Below are positions 52,261 to 61,387 of a stretch of 64,000 nucleotides of DNA, piece by piece; the first letter of the stretch is position 1; each line of letters begins with the position of its first letter. Origin of the DNA: Leptospira sp. B5-022 (lineage in GTDB: Bacteria > Spirochaetota > Leptospiria > Leptospirales > Leptospiraceae). The notes beneath the pieces are model-generated. The model worked only from the letters and a program-made list of their open reading frames with translations, did no database searches and was not told where the DNA came from. The translations under genes and the position numbers were made by a program. The stretch lies in assembly GCF_000347035.1 (NCBI RefSeq), contig NZ_ANIJ01000006.1:62001-126000 (forward strand). The letters are read 5' to 3'.

Positions 52261-52692
52261 TTAATTTACTCCGATCTTAACAGCTTTTTTGGGCGCTTCT
52301 AGTTCCTTTCTAGGAATAGTGAGCTTTAATACTCCGTTATCGTATTTAGCGCTGATTTGATCCTTAATAACATTATCCGGAAGAGTGAATGTCCTGCTAA
52401 AGGAAGAATAATTGTATTCTCGCTTGCTATAGGTTTTGTCCTCTTGTTTGGATTCGGATTTTTTTTCCGCGCTTACGGTAAGCTGGTCGCCTTCTAGATC
52501 GATTTTAAAATCCCCTTTTTCCAAGCCGGGAGCCGCGAAATCCATTTCATATCCTTCCTTCGTCTTTACCACGTTAACTGCCGGGATATGTTGGAAGGGG
52601 CTTCTATTCAATAACTCGTTCCAGGATTGGAAGAAATGATCCAAATTGGAAAGATTCAAAAAATGATCCGTTGGTTTGGTTATACTATTCAT
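52261..52692 (-). CDS. hsp20: Small heat-shock protein Hsp20
   Basis: A 143-residue alpha-crystallin family chaperone. The crystallin domain spans about 40-130 (AVNVVKTKEGYEMDFAAPGLEKGDF, SSFSRTFTLPDN, and the closing GVLKLTIPR). The N-terminal arm is Phe/Leu-rich and the tail ends with the IxI-like VKIGVN region. Such proteins hold unfolding proteins without ATP. CAGGAG precedes the ATG. No CIRCE element is evident upstream. It is a single-gene unit with its own terminator. Confidence 0.93.
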   Translation of the reverse strand: MNSITKPTDHFLNLSNLDHFFQSWNELLNRSPFQHIPAVNVVKTKEGYEMDFAAPGLEKGDFKIDLEGDQLTVSAEKKSESKQEDKTYSKREYNYSSFSRTFTLPDNVIKDQISAKYDNGVLKLTIPRKELEAPKKAVKIGVN

Positions 52693-52878
52693 CGCGAATA
52701 CTCCTGAGGAAGTTTTAAACTAGTATTAACGATCAGTCAACGGCCAACGGGGAGAACGGCACGATCCAAAAGGAAAAAGCAAACCTACAGGGTTTTCCGC
52801 ATAATTTTGATTGCAGAGGAATCGAGAGTATGTAATCTAATGATGACTTACGTTAATATACCGCAATTATAGGCATTT
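52693..52878. other. Divergent intergenic region, hsp20 and LytS-like kinase
   Basis: The 186 bases between divergent starts must hold both promoters. No strong palindrome, CIRCE or riboswitch pattern is visible. Confidence 0.3.
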
Positions 52879-54222
52879 ATGGGCAATGAAAGAAGGTTGA
52901 AAGATGTTTTGGATAATATGCCTATTCTTTTCTTTTCCTTGGACGAGAATCTTAGACCTGTTTCTTGGAACCATGAATGCGAAAAAGTTTTGGGATATTC
53001 TTTTATCGAGATCTTAAACGATCCCAGTTTTTCATTTCGAAATTTGATCCCAGATAGAGGGGAATCTGCCGGATTCAATCCCGGACTTCTGGATTCGGAT
53101 TTTAAGAATTGGGAATTGGATCTGGTTTCCAAAGGAGGAAAGTCCAAATTAGTCTCCCTTTCTAATATCTCCTCGGAATTTCCGCTTTTCGGTTCCATGA
53201 AATGGTTCGTCGGTGTGGATATTACTAGAACCAAAGAGATAGAACGAGAATTAAAAAGTTCTTTAAAGGAACTGTCTGATTTTCAGAAAGCGCTGAATGC
53301 CGTATCTATCGTTGCGATTACCGATAAGGCTGGAACGATCATCTACGTGAACCAAAACTTCTGCGATATTAGCGGATATTCCAGAGACGAATTGTTAGGA
53401 CATACTCATAGGGTAGTCAATTCCGGATACCATCCGAAGGAGTTTTTCGCAGATCTTTGGAAGACGATTTCCAAAGGAAAAATTTGGAAGGGAGAAATTA
53501 AAAACAGAGCTAAAGACGGAAAATATTACTGGGTGGATACCACCATTTCCCCAATTTTGGACGGCAATGGAAAGCCGTATCAATATCTGGCGATCCGCAA
53601 CGATATCACAGAAAGAAAAGAAACGGAAGAGAAGGCGAGGCATGCCGAGAACAATCTAAAGATCCTTCAAGATCGGATGAGTCCTCATTTCCTATTTAAT
53701 ACGTTGAGCATCATTCATTCCTATCTCCAGACAAACCCAGGGCTTGCGGATTCCGCCATTTTAATGCTCGCAGATAATTACAGATTTTTAATGGATCAGG
53801 CAAACCAACAGCTTGTCCCTTTCGATATAGAATGGGAATTTATGGAAAATTATCTACAACTTTTGAAACTTAGGTTTTCCGACTTTTTAGAAGTGGAGTT
53901 CGAAAAATCGGGTAATTTTAAACAATGCCAGATCCCGCCCTTGACCTTACAACCTTTAGTGGAAAATTCCTATATTCACGGTTTAAGAGATAGAAAAGGA
54001 AAAGGAAAGATCAGCGTTAAAGCTTTGATGAAGGATGACAAGACCATGGTAACGATAAGGGATAATGGAAAGGGATTAAAGGATTCCAATATTCTTTCCA
54101 GGAGCATTGTGAACATTTCCGAACGTCTGAAATTTTATCTTTACGATTCGGAAGTGAAGATCGAAAATCACCCCGAGGGCGGGGCGATCGTCACGATCGG
54201 TTTTAAATCCGCGAAAAATTAA
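52879..54222 (+). CDS. PAS-containing LytS-type sensor kinase
   Basis: A 447-residue cytosolic kinase with two PAS domains (about 5-115 and 130-250; the second has ITDKAGTIIYVNQNFCDISGYSRDEL and a PAC segment). The His_kinase domain follows with phospho-acceptor H270 in RMSPHFLFNTLSII, and a HATPase_c domain (about 350-445; LQPLVENSYIHGL, DNGKGL). This is the LytS/YehU class, partnered with LytTR regulators; one follows eight bases later. The usual LytS membrane segments are absent, so it senses inside the cell. Confidence 0.9.
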   Translation: MGNERRLKDVLDNMPILFFSLDENLRPVSWNHECEKVLGYSFIEILNDPSFSFRNLIPDRGESAGFNPGLLDSDFKNWELDLVSKGGKSKLVSLSNISSEFPLFGSMKWFVGVDITRTKEIERELKSSLKELSDFQKALNAVSIVAITDKAGTIIYVNQNFCDISGYSRDELLGHTHRVVNSGYHPKEFFADLWKTISKGKIWKGEIKNRAKDGKYYWVDTTISPILDGNGKPYQYLAIRNDITERKETEEKARHAENNLKILQDRMSPHFLFNTLSIIHSYLQTNPGLADSAILMLADNYRFLMDQANQQLVPFDIEWEFMENYLQLLKLRFSDFLEVEFEKSGNFKQCQIPPLTLQPLVENSYIHGLRDRKGKGKISVKALMKDDKTMVTIRDNGKGLKDSNILSRSIVNISERLKFYLYDSEVKIENHPEGGAIVTIGFKSAKN

Positions 54223-54230
54223 TAATAAAA

Positions 54231-54953
54231 ATGGCTGAATGGAGAACACTGATCGTTGAAGACGAGGCCCCTACTAGGGAATTACTCGTAAATTACTGTA
54301 TTGCTCGCCCTGAATTAAAACTAGTAAAAATAGCTAAAGATGGGGAAGAAGCGCTGGAATATCTTCAGAACGAAGAATTCCATCTGGCTTTTTTGGATAT
54401 TAATCTTCCCATCCTTTCCGGCTTGGATATTCTAGAAAGATTGGAAAATCCTCCGTATATTATTTTTATCACTGCGCTTAGAGACAAGGCGATCGAGGCA
54501 TTCGAATTCGGTGTCATCGATTACCTTCTCAAACCGTTTTCTAAAGAAAGATTTTTTAAAGCGGTGGATCGTGCCGTGGAAATTTTAGGGAACGAATCAG
54601 GCAAACCTTCCAAGAACGTTTTTAACGAGCATGGACTTTTCATTTTAGAAAAGGAAAATCATTTTTTAATTCCTTACGGAGAGATCATTTATATTTCGTC
54701 CAGGGATAATTTTAGCGTGGTTCATACCGAAAAAAGGCAGTACGTGACTTACAAATCCTTAAAAAGTCTGGAGCATAAACTTCCTCCGAATAAATTTATG
54801 AGGGTATATAAACAATACATAATTAATTTGGAAAAGTTGTCTCATTTACAAAGTGATAATATGGGAAATTATTCCGTTCACTTGAAAGATGAGGACGAGA
54901 CACAACTTCCCGTCGGAAGAAAGTATATCTCCAAGATCAAAGAACTTCTTTAA
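54231..54953 (+). CDS. LytTR-type response regulator
   Basis: A 240-residue regulator with a receiver domain (1-120; D56 in LAFLDINLP, acidic ED at 10-11, Lys in LLKPF) and a LytTR DNA-binding domain (about 140-240; EIIYISSRDNFSVVHTEKRQYVTYKSLKSLE, FMRVYKQYIINL, LPVGRKYI). It is almost certainly the partner of the LytS-like kinase just upstream. LytTR regulators bind direct repeats rather than palindromes. A terminator follows. Confidence 0.93.
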   Translation: MAEWRTLIVEDEAPTRELLVNYCIARPELKLVKIAKDGEEALEYLQNEEFHLAFLDINLPILSGLDILERLENPPYIIFITALRDKAIEAFEFGVIDYLLKPFSKERFFKAVDRAVEILGNESGKPSKNVFNEHGLFILEKENHFLIPYGEIIYISSRDNFSVVHTEKRQYVTYKSLKSLEHKLPPNKFMRVYKQYIINLEKLSHLQSDNMGNYSVHLKDEDETQLPVGRKYISKIKELL

Positions 54954-54997
54954 TTTCTCCCTGTGATTTTGCCGGTTAAGAACCGATTTCACCGTAT

Positions 54998-55030
54998 ATC
55001 TCGCGAAGTATTGACTTAAGCGAGATTTTT
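54998..55030 (+). terminator. Terminator after LytTR regulator
   Basis: ATCTCGC and GCGAGAT form a 7-bp stem with a 15-nt loop and are followed by TTTTT. The loop and tail overlap the promoter proposed for the next gene. Confidence 0.6.
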
Positions 55031-55039
55031 GCTTATTCT
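55011..55039 (+). promoter_or_regulatory. Sigma70-like promoter of beta-CASP gene
   Basis: TTGACT (55011-55016) and TATTCT (55034-55039) are 17 bp apart. It lies about 50 bases before the TTG start at 55090 and inside the preceding terminator region. Confidence 0.45.
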
Positions 55040-55089
55040 TGCTTCTTTCCGGCTTATCCGGAACGAGTGCAATTAAAGGAGAAATCAAA

Positions 55090-56475
55090 TTGGAGAATCA
55101 GAACGGAAGTCTTGTTAGTTTACAATTTTTGGGAGGAGTGGGCACCGTTACTGGTTCTAAATACCTTTTAAAAGCCTTTGGAAAAACGATTCTGATCGAC
55201 TGCGGTCTTTTCCAAGGGGAAAAAAAACTCAGACTTTTGAACTGGGATGCAGATCAATTCTTTCCGACGGAAATAGATCATATTCTTCTTACTCACGGAC
55301 ATTTGGACCATTGCGGATATTTACCTAGAGTTGTAAAAAAAGGTTTTCGAGGGAAAATATTCGGCACCAAACCTACATTAGATGTATCTAATATAGTTTT
55401 GAAAGATAGCGCAAAATTACAGGAAGAAGACGCAGAACTTGCGAATTTGGGCGGATATTCCAAACATAAACCCGCCTTTCCATTGTATGATAGCGACGAT
55501 GCCGAAAAGACAATCAAACTATTTTATGCCGTAGAGATCGGGGAATGGTTCGATCTGGAACCGAATATTCGGTTTTGTTTCCGATACAACGGTCATATTC
55601 TCGGAGCAAGCTTTATCGAGTTCAAGGTTGGGAACAAGACTCTAATCTTCTCCGGGGATATAGGTCGTGATAACGATCCTCTTTTATATCCGCCGGAAAA
55701 GCCGGAGGAAGGGGATATTGTCCTAATCGAATCCACCTATGGGAATCGGATCCACAGGGGAAATCCGGTCAAACGTTTAGCTCAATTGATCCATGAATTC
55801 TCCACTTCTAAGGGAACCATTATCGTTCCCTGCTTCGCGGTGGAGAGAATTCAGGCAGTCATGTATCTGATTTGGAAATTGATGAAGGACGGAGAGATCC
55901 CGAATATCCCCGTATATATGGATTCTCCTATGGGATCTAAAGTTTTAGATTTATTTAATACTTATGGAAGCGAATGGCATAAGTTGAAGGAGGACGAATT
56001 ATCCGAATTAAAAGAGGATATATTCTGCATCACCGAATCTTCGGAGACCAAAAAGATAGTGAATAAAAGGGGACCGAAAATTGTGATCGCCGGAAGCGGG
56101 ATGGCCACGGGAGGAAGGGTGCTTTCCTATCTAGAACATTCCTTAGGCGATCCTAATTCTCTAGTATTATTCGTAGGATACCAAGCGAGAGAGACCAGGG
56201 GTAATAAATTGCTGAGGGGAGATACTGAGATCAAGATCCGGGGTAAATATTATGAGGTGAGATGTGATGTTCAGAATATAGACGGATTGTCCGCTCATGC
56301 AGACCAATCGGAACTTATCTCTTGGTTATCCAAGATCAAAACGCAACCCAAGGAGGTCTTCATTGTACACGGTGAAGAGGACGCAAGTAGGATCTTAGGG
56401 AATCGTATCCGAAGTATATACGGCTGGGAGACAAAGATCCCGGAAAGAGGAGAAGTTTTCGAATTCGAAGTGTAA
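55090..56475 (+). CDS. Beta-CASP metallo-beta-lactamase RNase
   Basis: A 461-residue RNA-processing nuclease of the CPSF73/Ysh1-like beta-CASP branch. Zinc motif LTHGHLDHCGYLP (about 76-88) and later ligands (NGHILGASF, FSGDIGRDN) precede a beta-CASP cap domain with STYGNRIHRG, MDSPMGSKV and AGSGMATGGRVL. The end carries DGLSAHADQSELISWL and FIVHGEEDA. There is no KH domain, so it is unlike archaeal aCPSF. The TTG start is chosen because AAAGGAG precedes it by eight bases; an ATG 51 bases upstream lacks one. It probably cleaves or degrades RNA in the cytosol; its targets are unknown. Confidence 0.87.
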   Translation: MENQNGSLVSLQFLGGVGTVTGSKYLLKAFGKTILIDCGLFQGEKKLRLLNWDADQFFPTEIDHILLTHGHLDHCGYLPRVVKKGFRGKIFGTKPTLDVSNIVLKDSAKLQEEDAELANLGGYSKHKPAFPLYDSDDAEKTIKLFYAVEIGEWFDLEPNIRFCFRYNGHILGASFIEFKVGNKTLIFSGDIGRDNDPLLYPPEKPEEGDIVLIESTYGNRIHRGNPVKRLAQLIHEFSTSKGTIIVPCFAVERIQAVMYLIWKLMKDGEIPNIPVYMDSPMGSKVLDLFNTYGSEWHKLKEDELSELKEDIFCITESSETKKIVNKRGPKIVIAGSGMATGGRVLSYLEHSLGDPNSLVLFVGYQARETRGNKLLRGDTEIKIRGKYYEVRCDVQNIDGLSAHADQSELISWLSKIKTQPKEVFIVHGEEDASRILGNRIRSIYGWETKIPERGEVFEFEV

Positions 56476-56483
56476 TAATGCAA

Positions 56484-56505
56484 TCCGCGGTTTTATTACC
56501 GCGGA
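56484..56505 (+). terminator. Hairpin after beta-CASP gene
   Basis: TCCGCGGT and ACCGCGGA form a perfect 8-bp GC-rich stem with a 6-nt loop, nine bases after the stop, with a short ATTTC tail. Probable terminator. Confidence 0.55.
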
Positions 56506-56625
56506 ATTTCACCCTGGAAATCCGCCGGAAACCGTCCGAATCGGTAGGATCTCTCACCGGGCCTTGACCTTTACTTTTTCTTCCCGTATGGTTATGACCA
56601 TCGAGATATAAAGGGACTTAAAAAC

Positions 56626-57306
56626 ATGACCAGCGCAGTAAAAATCGCAACCGAGACAAACCGAGTTTTACCAAGGGAAATTTTTCCAAAAGAAAACCTT
56701 CTCCATCACCATGAAGTTAATTTCACTCGTAAGAAGATTTCCAAAAACGAGATCTTATTCTCTCAAGGAGAGCAGGCTAACGGGTTTTATATAGTCGAGA
56801 CCGGCTCCATCCGATCCTATAGAACTTCCTGGTCGGGGGAAAAACAGCATACATTCAAAATTTATCATCCTGGAAATTGGGTCGGGATCAGAGACGCCGC
56901 CATCGGAGGAAATTTCCTGCACCATGCTGTGGCGCTCGTGGAATCCACGGTTCTTTTTGTGGAGGAAGAGGAACTTCGCAGACTTTTAAATTCCGATTCA
57001 GAATTCCAAAATTCAGTGTTCAGACATGTGACAATCGAAGCTGTCGAGTCGGAGAATAAGATCTATTCTTTGGGAACTCGCCAAGTTCATGCAAAACTTT
57101 CAGAATTTCTGTTACAATTATCAGAATCACAAGACTCGGACGAAGATCTTCCTTTCACTCGTGAGATCATGGCATCTATGATCGGCGTGACTACTGAAAC
57201 TTTGGTCCGGGCATTGGCTGATTTTAAGAGCAGAGGTTGGGTGGAAATAGACAAAAGAAAAATAGTGATTAAAAATGAAGAGGCTCTCCTTCGTTTGTTA
57301 GATTGA
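56626..57306 (+). CDS. Crp/Fnr-family regulator without cysteines
   Basis: A 226-residue regulator with an N-terminal beta-roll sensor (about 35-140; ISKNEILFSQGEQANGFYIVETGSIRSYR), a long dimer helix and a C-terminal winged helix (about 170-225; FTREIMASMIGVTTETLVRALADFKSRGW). There is no Cys in the protein, so it cannot carry an Fnr [4Fe-4S] cluster. The sensor shows no clear cAMP signature. It overlaps the next gene by TTGA and lies about 700 bases from the convergent cbb3 operon end, so a respiratory role is possible but not shown. Confidence 0.86.
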   Translation: MTSAVKIATETNRVLPREIFPKENLLHHHEVNFTRKKISKNEILFSQGEQANGFYIVETGSIRSYRTSWSGEKQHTFKIYHPGNWVGIRDAAIGGNFLHHAVALVESTVLFVEEEELRRLLNSDSEFQNSVFRHVTIEAVESENKIYSLGTRQVHAKLSEFLLQLSESQDSDEDLPFTREIMASMIGVTTETLVRALADFKSRGWVEIDKRKIVIKNEEALLRLLD

Positions 57307-58016
57307 ATCCTCGAACATTTTATATTCGCTACTTAAAGTTTTATAAAATGGTCCTGTATGATATCCAGAACATTCTAAACTTCAAAGTAAATCGGATCCA
57401 CCTTAAAGGAGAACTTTTTATCCCGAGGCAGGCTGAATTTTTAGCTATCTTGATCTTAGATGAGAAGGATGATAAATTCGCGGATCGATTTTCTAAGATG
57501 AGGATTTCACTGAATGAATGGGGAGTGGCCACTTTTTTTCTGAAAGGCCTTTTGACCCGGGAGGAAAGAGAGATCCACGCAAATCGTTCCGATATTGCTC
57601 TTCTGTCGGATCGACTTTTAGAGATCACCAAACAGATCAAAAATATCAAGGGCGCTGATTCTTTAAAAATTTCTTATATAGGATCTTCCTCGATATCGGA
57701 TAGAATATTCCGGGCTGCAGAAAGTTCGGAATCGCCGGTCGAAAGTTTGGTATTAATCGGGAACGGTCTTCAGGAATATACTGGAAAGTTGTTAAACGCT
57801 TCCATCTTGAATATTTTAGGTGAGCTTGATTTTACGGGCAGAATAGTGAACCGTTCCGTTCTTTCCAAGATAGAAACTTCTGTTAAAAGAATGTATTTTG
57901 TACCAGGTTCTCCGAGTCATTTCGAGGACAGTGCCAAATGGATTATGGTTTCGGAAGCGATACTAAGATGGTATCGCTTCCCGGAAAAAAGGTCCAAGGA
58001 ATTCTCCCATTTATAA
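57303..58016 (+). CDS. Divergent alpha/beta-hydrolase-like protein
   Basis: A 237-residue soluble protein translated from a TTG that overlaps the Crp-family stop by 4 bp. The order of segments resembles dienelactone-hydrolase-type proteins: a lid-side strand GELFIPRQAEFLAILIL, WGVATFFLKGLLTREE with R-SDIALLSDRL, a nucleophile-elbow-like ISYIGSSSIS, and LNILGELDF where the acid sits. The HGSG oxyanion loop is replaced and the elbow GxSxG reads GSSSI, so activity is doubtful. A ligand-binding role alongside the regulator is an inference. Confidence 0.6.
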   Translation: MNPRTFYIRYLKFYKMVLYDIQNILNFKVNRIHLKGELFIPRQAEFLAILILDEKDDKFADRFSKMRISLNEWGVATFFLKGLLTREEREIHANRSDIALLSDRLLEITKQIKNIKGADSLKISYIGSSSISDRIFRAAESSESPVESLVLIGNGLQEYTGKLLNASILNILGELDFTGRIVNRSVLSKIETSVKRMYFVPGSPSHFEDSAKWIMVSEAILRWYRFPEKRSKEFSHL

Positions 58017-58019
58017 GAC

Positions 58020-58769
58020 CTAATGATGGTGGTGATGGCTACCTTCTTCTATTTTTTCTCCCGGTTCGGAATGATGATGTGTATGATTCATTCTGAATAA
58101 TATCAGCGAAATAGAAAGGAGAATGATCGCAAAACCTGCTAGTTTAAGTTTATCTTTTCCGAATTTTGCTAAGATCATTCTAAATCCTAAACCGAATCCG
58201 AAAAGTAGGGGAAAGGTCCCTAAAAAAAAGAAGAACATACTTAACGCACCGAATACAGGCGAACCTGTCGCAAATGCCATCACGAATGCGGGATATAAGA
58301 TGCCGCAGGGTAAAAACCCGGTCAACATTCCGAACATAAATCCGATAGTGAGCCTGGAAACCGGGCTTTTATTCTCTTTGAATTTTAAAAGTTTAGAACC
58401 TACTTTGGAAAAAATTTTAGAGAAAAATCGATTTTGTGTCCAATCTTTTTGGAATAAAATGGATACTCCGAAAAGTAGAATAAAAAACGCTCCGAACCAC
58501 GCTGCAAATTCTTGAGCAGGAAGTAATAAGGATAAACTTTGGTTTGTAACCTTTCCTAAAAAACCGAAACCCAACCCTATCGAAGAATAAGAAACTAATC
58601 TTCCCAGATTATACAAAATTTGTAATAGGACCGGATTTGTTTTTTTGTCGGTCGGCGATACTGTCAGGTTTAGGCTTCCCGCTAGGGGGCCACACATTCC
58701 TAAACAATGGAAAGAACCGGTTAGGCCGTTTAAAAAAGATCCGAATAAGATCGCAGAAGTAAGTTCCAT
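58020..58769 (-). CDS. SafE/UreH-like membrane protein of cbb3 operon
   Basis: A 249-residue protein with about six to seven transmembrane helices. The signature FHCLGMCGPLAG (about 21-32) contains the Cys pair of the cytochrome-biogenesis-related TauE/SafE (UreH-like) group, and the middle has GMLTGFLPCGILYPAF. The C-terminus is His-rich (HTHHHSEPGEKIEEGSHHHHH in part) and could bind copper. Genes of this type often close the ccoGHIS cluster and are thought to aid copper or haem delivery to cbb3 oxidase. It follows ccoS by nine bases with AGGA. Confidence 0.82.
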   Translation of the reverse strand: MELTSAILFGSFLNGLTGSFHCLGMCGPLAGSLNLTVSPTDKKTNPVLLQILYNLGRLVSYSSIGLGFGFLGKVTNQSLSLLLPAQEFAAWFGAFFILLFGVSILFQKDWTQNRFFSKIFSKVGSKLLKFKENKSPVSRLTIGFMFGMLTGFLPCGILYPAFVMAFATGSPVFGALSMFFFFLGTFPLLFGFGLGFRMILAKFGKDKLKLAGFAIILLSISLILFRMNHTHHHSEPGEKIEEGSHHHHH

Positions 58770-58778
58770 GATAAATTC

Positions 58779-58937
58779 CTAATTCGATTTTTCCTGTTTA
58801 TCTTCTTCAAATAACATCCTGTATTTAGGACCTTCGATATCTTCATATTGACCGGACCTAAAATTGAGTAAAAATACGTAAAATGCTCCGAAAGAGATCA
58901 CGAGTGCGATCGGAATTGTCAGATACAAAGCGTTCAT
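58779..58937 (-). CDS. ccoS: cbb3 oxidase assembly protein CcoS
   Basis: A 52-residue protein, MNALYLTIPIALVISFGAFY..., with one transmembrane helix followed by the conserved cytosolic pattern RSGQYEDIEGPKYRML and a charged tail. This matches CcoS, needed to insert cofactors into cbb3 oxidase. The ATG overlaps the ccoI stop by 4 bp, so the two are translationally coupled. Confidence 0.93.
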   Translation of the reverse strand: MNALYLTIPIALVISFGAFYVFLLNFRSGQYEDIEGPKYRMLFEEDKQEKSN

Positions 58938-61387
58938 GTAAATACCCTATGTTTTAAAGAAATGGAATTTAATACGACAGTTAAAGAACTCAATGTCATA
59001 AAGCCCGCACAGATCACAGGGAGCATTAACCCGCCTGCCGCTAAAGGGATCATTATGGAATTATAAACTAATGAAAGACAGATATTTTGAAGAATTACTC
59101 TTCTTGTTTTTCTGGCGATCAGAACGGATTTAGGAAGGGAATCCAATCTGTCTTTTACGAGTATAATATCCGATTTATCCAAGGAAAGATCGGAACCCAT
59201 CCCCATTGAGATCCCCAAGTCTGCCTGAGCTATACATGCGGAATCATTGACCCCATCCCCCACCATAAGGACCACTTCTCCCGAAGATTGTGCCTCTAAG
59301 ATCCTTTCTTTCTTTTGGATGGGCGTTAGATTGGCTTTATAATTTTGGATCCCGAGTTCCTTGGAAAGTGTTTCCACCTTCGACGGAATATCTCCGGACA
59401 ATATTTCCATATTAGAAAAAAATGATTTTAGTTCCTGTATGGAACCTTTTGCTTCCGGTCTGGCTTTATCCCTGAATTCCCAGGCGACCAATGGAATACC
59501 ATTTTCGGAAAGATGGATCCATCCGTCGTTTTCGGGTTTATTTTCCCATACGAAGTTCTTTTTACCGATCCTATATGTTTTTTCTCGGAATTTGGCCTCC
59601 ATTCCTTCTCCTGGAATTTCTTTGTAGGAGCTCCAACCCGAAATATTCCCGGAGGATTCGTTTGCGGATAGTTCCTCAAAAAACTGAGGTGAGTCCGAAG
59701 AAAATGTTTCTATGATGGATTTAGCGATTGGATGAGAAGAATGGGATTCTAGTCGGATTGCGATCTCCCTGAATTTGGATGGCTTTTCATCTATAGTGAA
59801 ATACTTTTCCGCGTTTAATTCCAGTTTGCCTGTGGTAAGCGTTCCGGTTTTATCGAAGAAGATCCGATTTGCTTTTGCTAAAATTTCCACTGACTCAGGA
59901 TTTTTGACGAGTACACCTTCCTTGGATTGGAGTAAATGACTGATCACGAGTGCGGCCGGGACACTTAAACCTAAGGCACAAGGACAGGCTACGATCAAGA
60001 CGCTGATCGTATTTAGGATTGCTTCTTCCGTGGAATAAAAATTAAACCAATAAATAAAGGTTCCGATCGCGACGAATAATACCACCTTTATGAAAATCGC
60101 GGCCAGCTTATCCGTACTTCTTTGGATTTTCGGCTTCGTTAATAAAGAATCTTCTAATATTCTACCGATCTGTGCGAGAGAACTTTCGTTTGTGTTTCCT
60201 TTTGCTTGGAATTTTATATCAGTGGAAAGCGAAACGGAACCGGCCTTGATCTCGGCTCCTTTAGATTTTCGGATCGGTTTACTTTCTCCCGTTAAAACGG
60301 ATTCGTCGAAAAATGCTATTTCGGATTCCAAAATCCCGTCCACAGGGGCCTTACTTCCTAAAGACAATCTGACTAAGTCCCCTTTTTCAATGGTGGAGGC
60401 GGAATGTTTGGACCAGATCCCTTTTTTAGATACCTCGTATTCTTCCGGAAGAAGGGAGAGTAATTCTCCTATTTTTGCTCCCGCTTTATAACGTATCATC
60501 GCCTCGAAATATTTTCCGAGTAGAATAAAAAAGTAGATGGTACAAACGGAGTCGAAGTAAACTTCTCCTCTGCCGGAAATCGTTACATAAATACTGTAGA
60601 AGTAGGCGAGACTGACTCCTGCAAATAATAACGTATCCATTCCGAGAAGTTTTCGTTTCCAGGATTCGTATGCTCCTTTCCAGAAAGGGTAGCCGGAATA
60701 AAAATAAACGGGAGTCGCAAATATCCAGGAAATATAATGAAATAAATTTTTAATATTTAATTCCATCCCTTCGAAATAGCCTGCGTATAGACTTGCGGAG
60801 AATAACATGATATTTCCCCAACAAAAACCGGCGACTATCATCCGGATACTAAGCTCTTGGAAGGGTTTCTCTACTTTGGATTCCGCTTTTAAGGGAGAGT
60901 ATAATCGGGCCTTGTATCCCAAACTTTCGATGGTTTTGATAATTTTTCCGAGTGTTAGCTTTGAGAGATCGAATCCTACTTTGAGCCTTCCCGTCCCGAA
61001 ATTGATCCTTGCGTCATGGACTCCTTCTGTTTTAGTCAGAACGGTTTCAATGAGCCATACACATGCCGAGCAATGTAGGTTAGTAACAGTTATGTATACG
61101 TTTGAATCCGGGCCATTCTTCTTTTCTAAATATTCCGAATATACGCTTTCATTATCCAATTCTTCCGGAGAAATTTTAAGAACTTCCGTATCAACAGGTT
61201 CTAAGGACTGGGTCCCCCTGATCTGATAAAATTGGTCCAGTCCGTTCTCTAATAATAAATGGGAGATCTCTGCACATCCATTGCAGCAATATTCCCTTTC
61301 TATTCCCTGTTCGGTCCTACGTATGGATACTCCGTCGATCTCCGTATTACAATGAAAACATAATGTTTTTTTTTCTAATACTTTCAA
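58934..61387 (-). CDS. ccoI: Copper-exporting P1B-type ATPase CcoI/FixI
   Basis: An 817-residue P-type ATPase. The N-terminus has a Cys-rich metal-binding segment (CFHCNTEIDG, YCCNGCAEI) and a heavy-metal-associated domain with CSAC (LHCSACVWL). Then come the eight-helix membrane core with the ion-binding CPC (VACPCALGLSVP), the phosphorylation motif DKTGTLTTG, the ATP-domain SSHPIAKS and hinge VGDGVNDSACIA. Within a cco operon this is CcoI, which supplies copper for the CuB site of cbb3 oxidase. It overlaps ccoH and ccoS by 4 bp each. Confidence 0.95.
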   Translation of the reverse strand: MKVLEKKTLCFHCNTEIDGVSIRRTEQGIEREYCCNGCAEISHLLLENGLDQFYQIRGTQSLEPVDTEVLKISPEELDNESVYSEYLEKKNGPDSNVYITVTNLHCSACVWLIETVLTKTEGVHDARINFGTGRLKVGFDLSKLTLGKIIKTIESLGYKARLYSPLKAESKVEKPFQELSIRMIVAGFCWGNIMLFSASLYAGYFEGMELNIKNLFHYISWIFATPVYFYSGYPFWKGAYESWKRKLLGMDTLLFAGVSLAYFYSIYVTISGRGEVYFDSVCTIYFFILLGKYFEAMIRYKAGAKIGELLSLLPEEYEVSKKGIWSKHSASTIEKGDLVRLSLGSKAPVDGILESEIAFFDESVLTGESKPIRKSKGAEIKAGSVSLSTDIKFQAKGNTNESSLAQIGRILEDSLLTKPKIQRSTDKLAAIFIKVVLFVAIGTFIYWFNFYSTEEAILNTISVLIVACPCALGLSVPAALVISHLLQSKEGVLVKNPESVEILAKANRIFFDKTGTLTTGKLELNAEKYFTIDEKPSKFREIAIRLESHSSHPIAKSIIETFSSDSPQFFEELSANESSGNISGWSSYKEIPGEGMEAKFREKTYRIGKKNFVWENKPENDGWIHLSENGIPLVAWEFRDKARPEAKGSIQELKSFFSNMEILSGDIPSKVETLSKELGIQNYKANLTPIQKKERILEAQSSGEVVLMVGDGVNDSACIAQADLGISMGMGSDLSLDKSDIILVKDRLDSLPKSVLIARKTRRVILQNICLSLVYNSIMIPLAAGGLMLPVICAGFMTLSSLTVVLNSISLKHRVFT

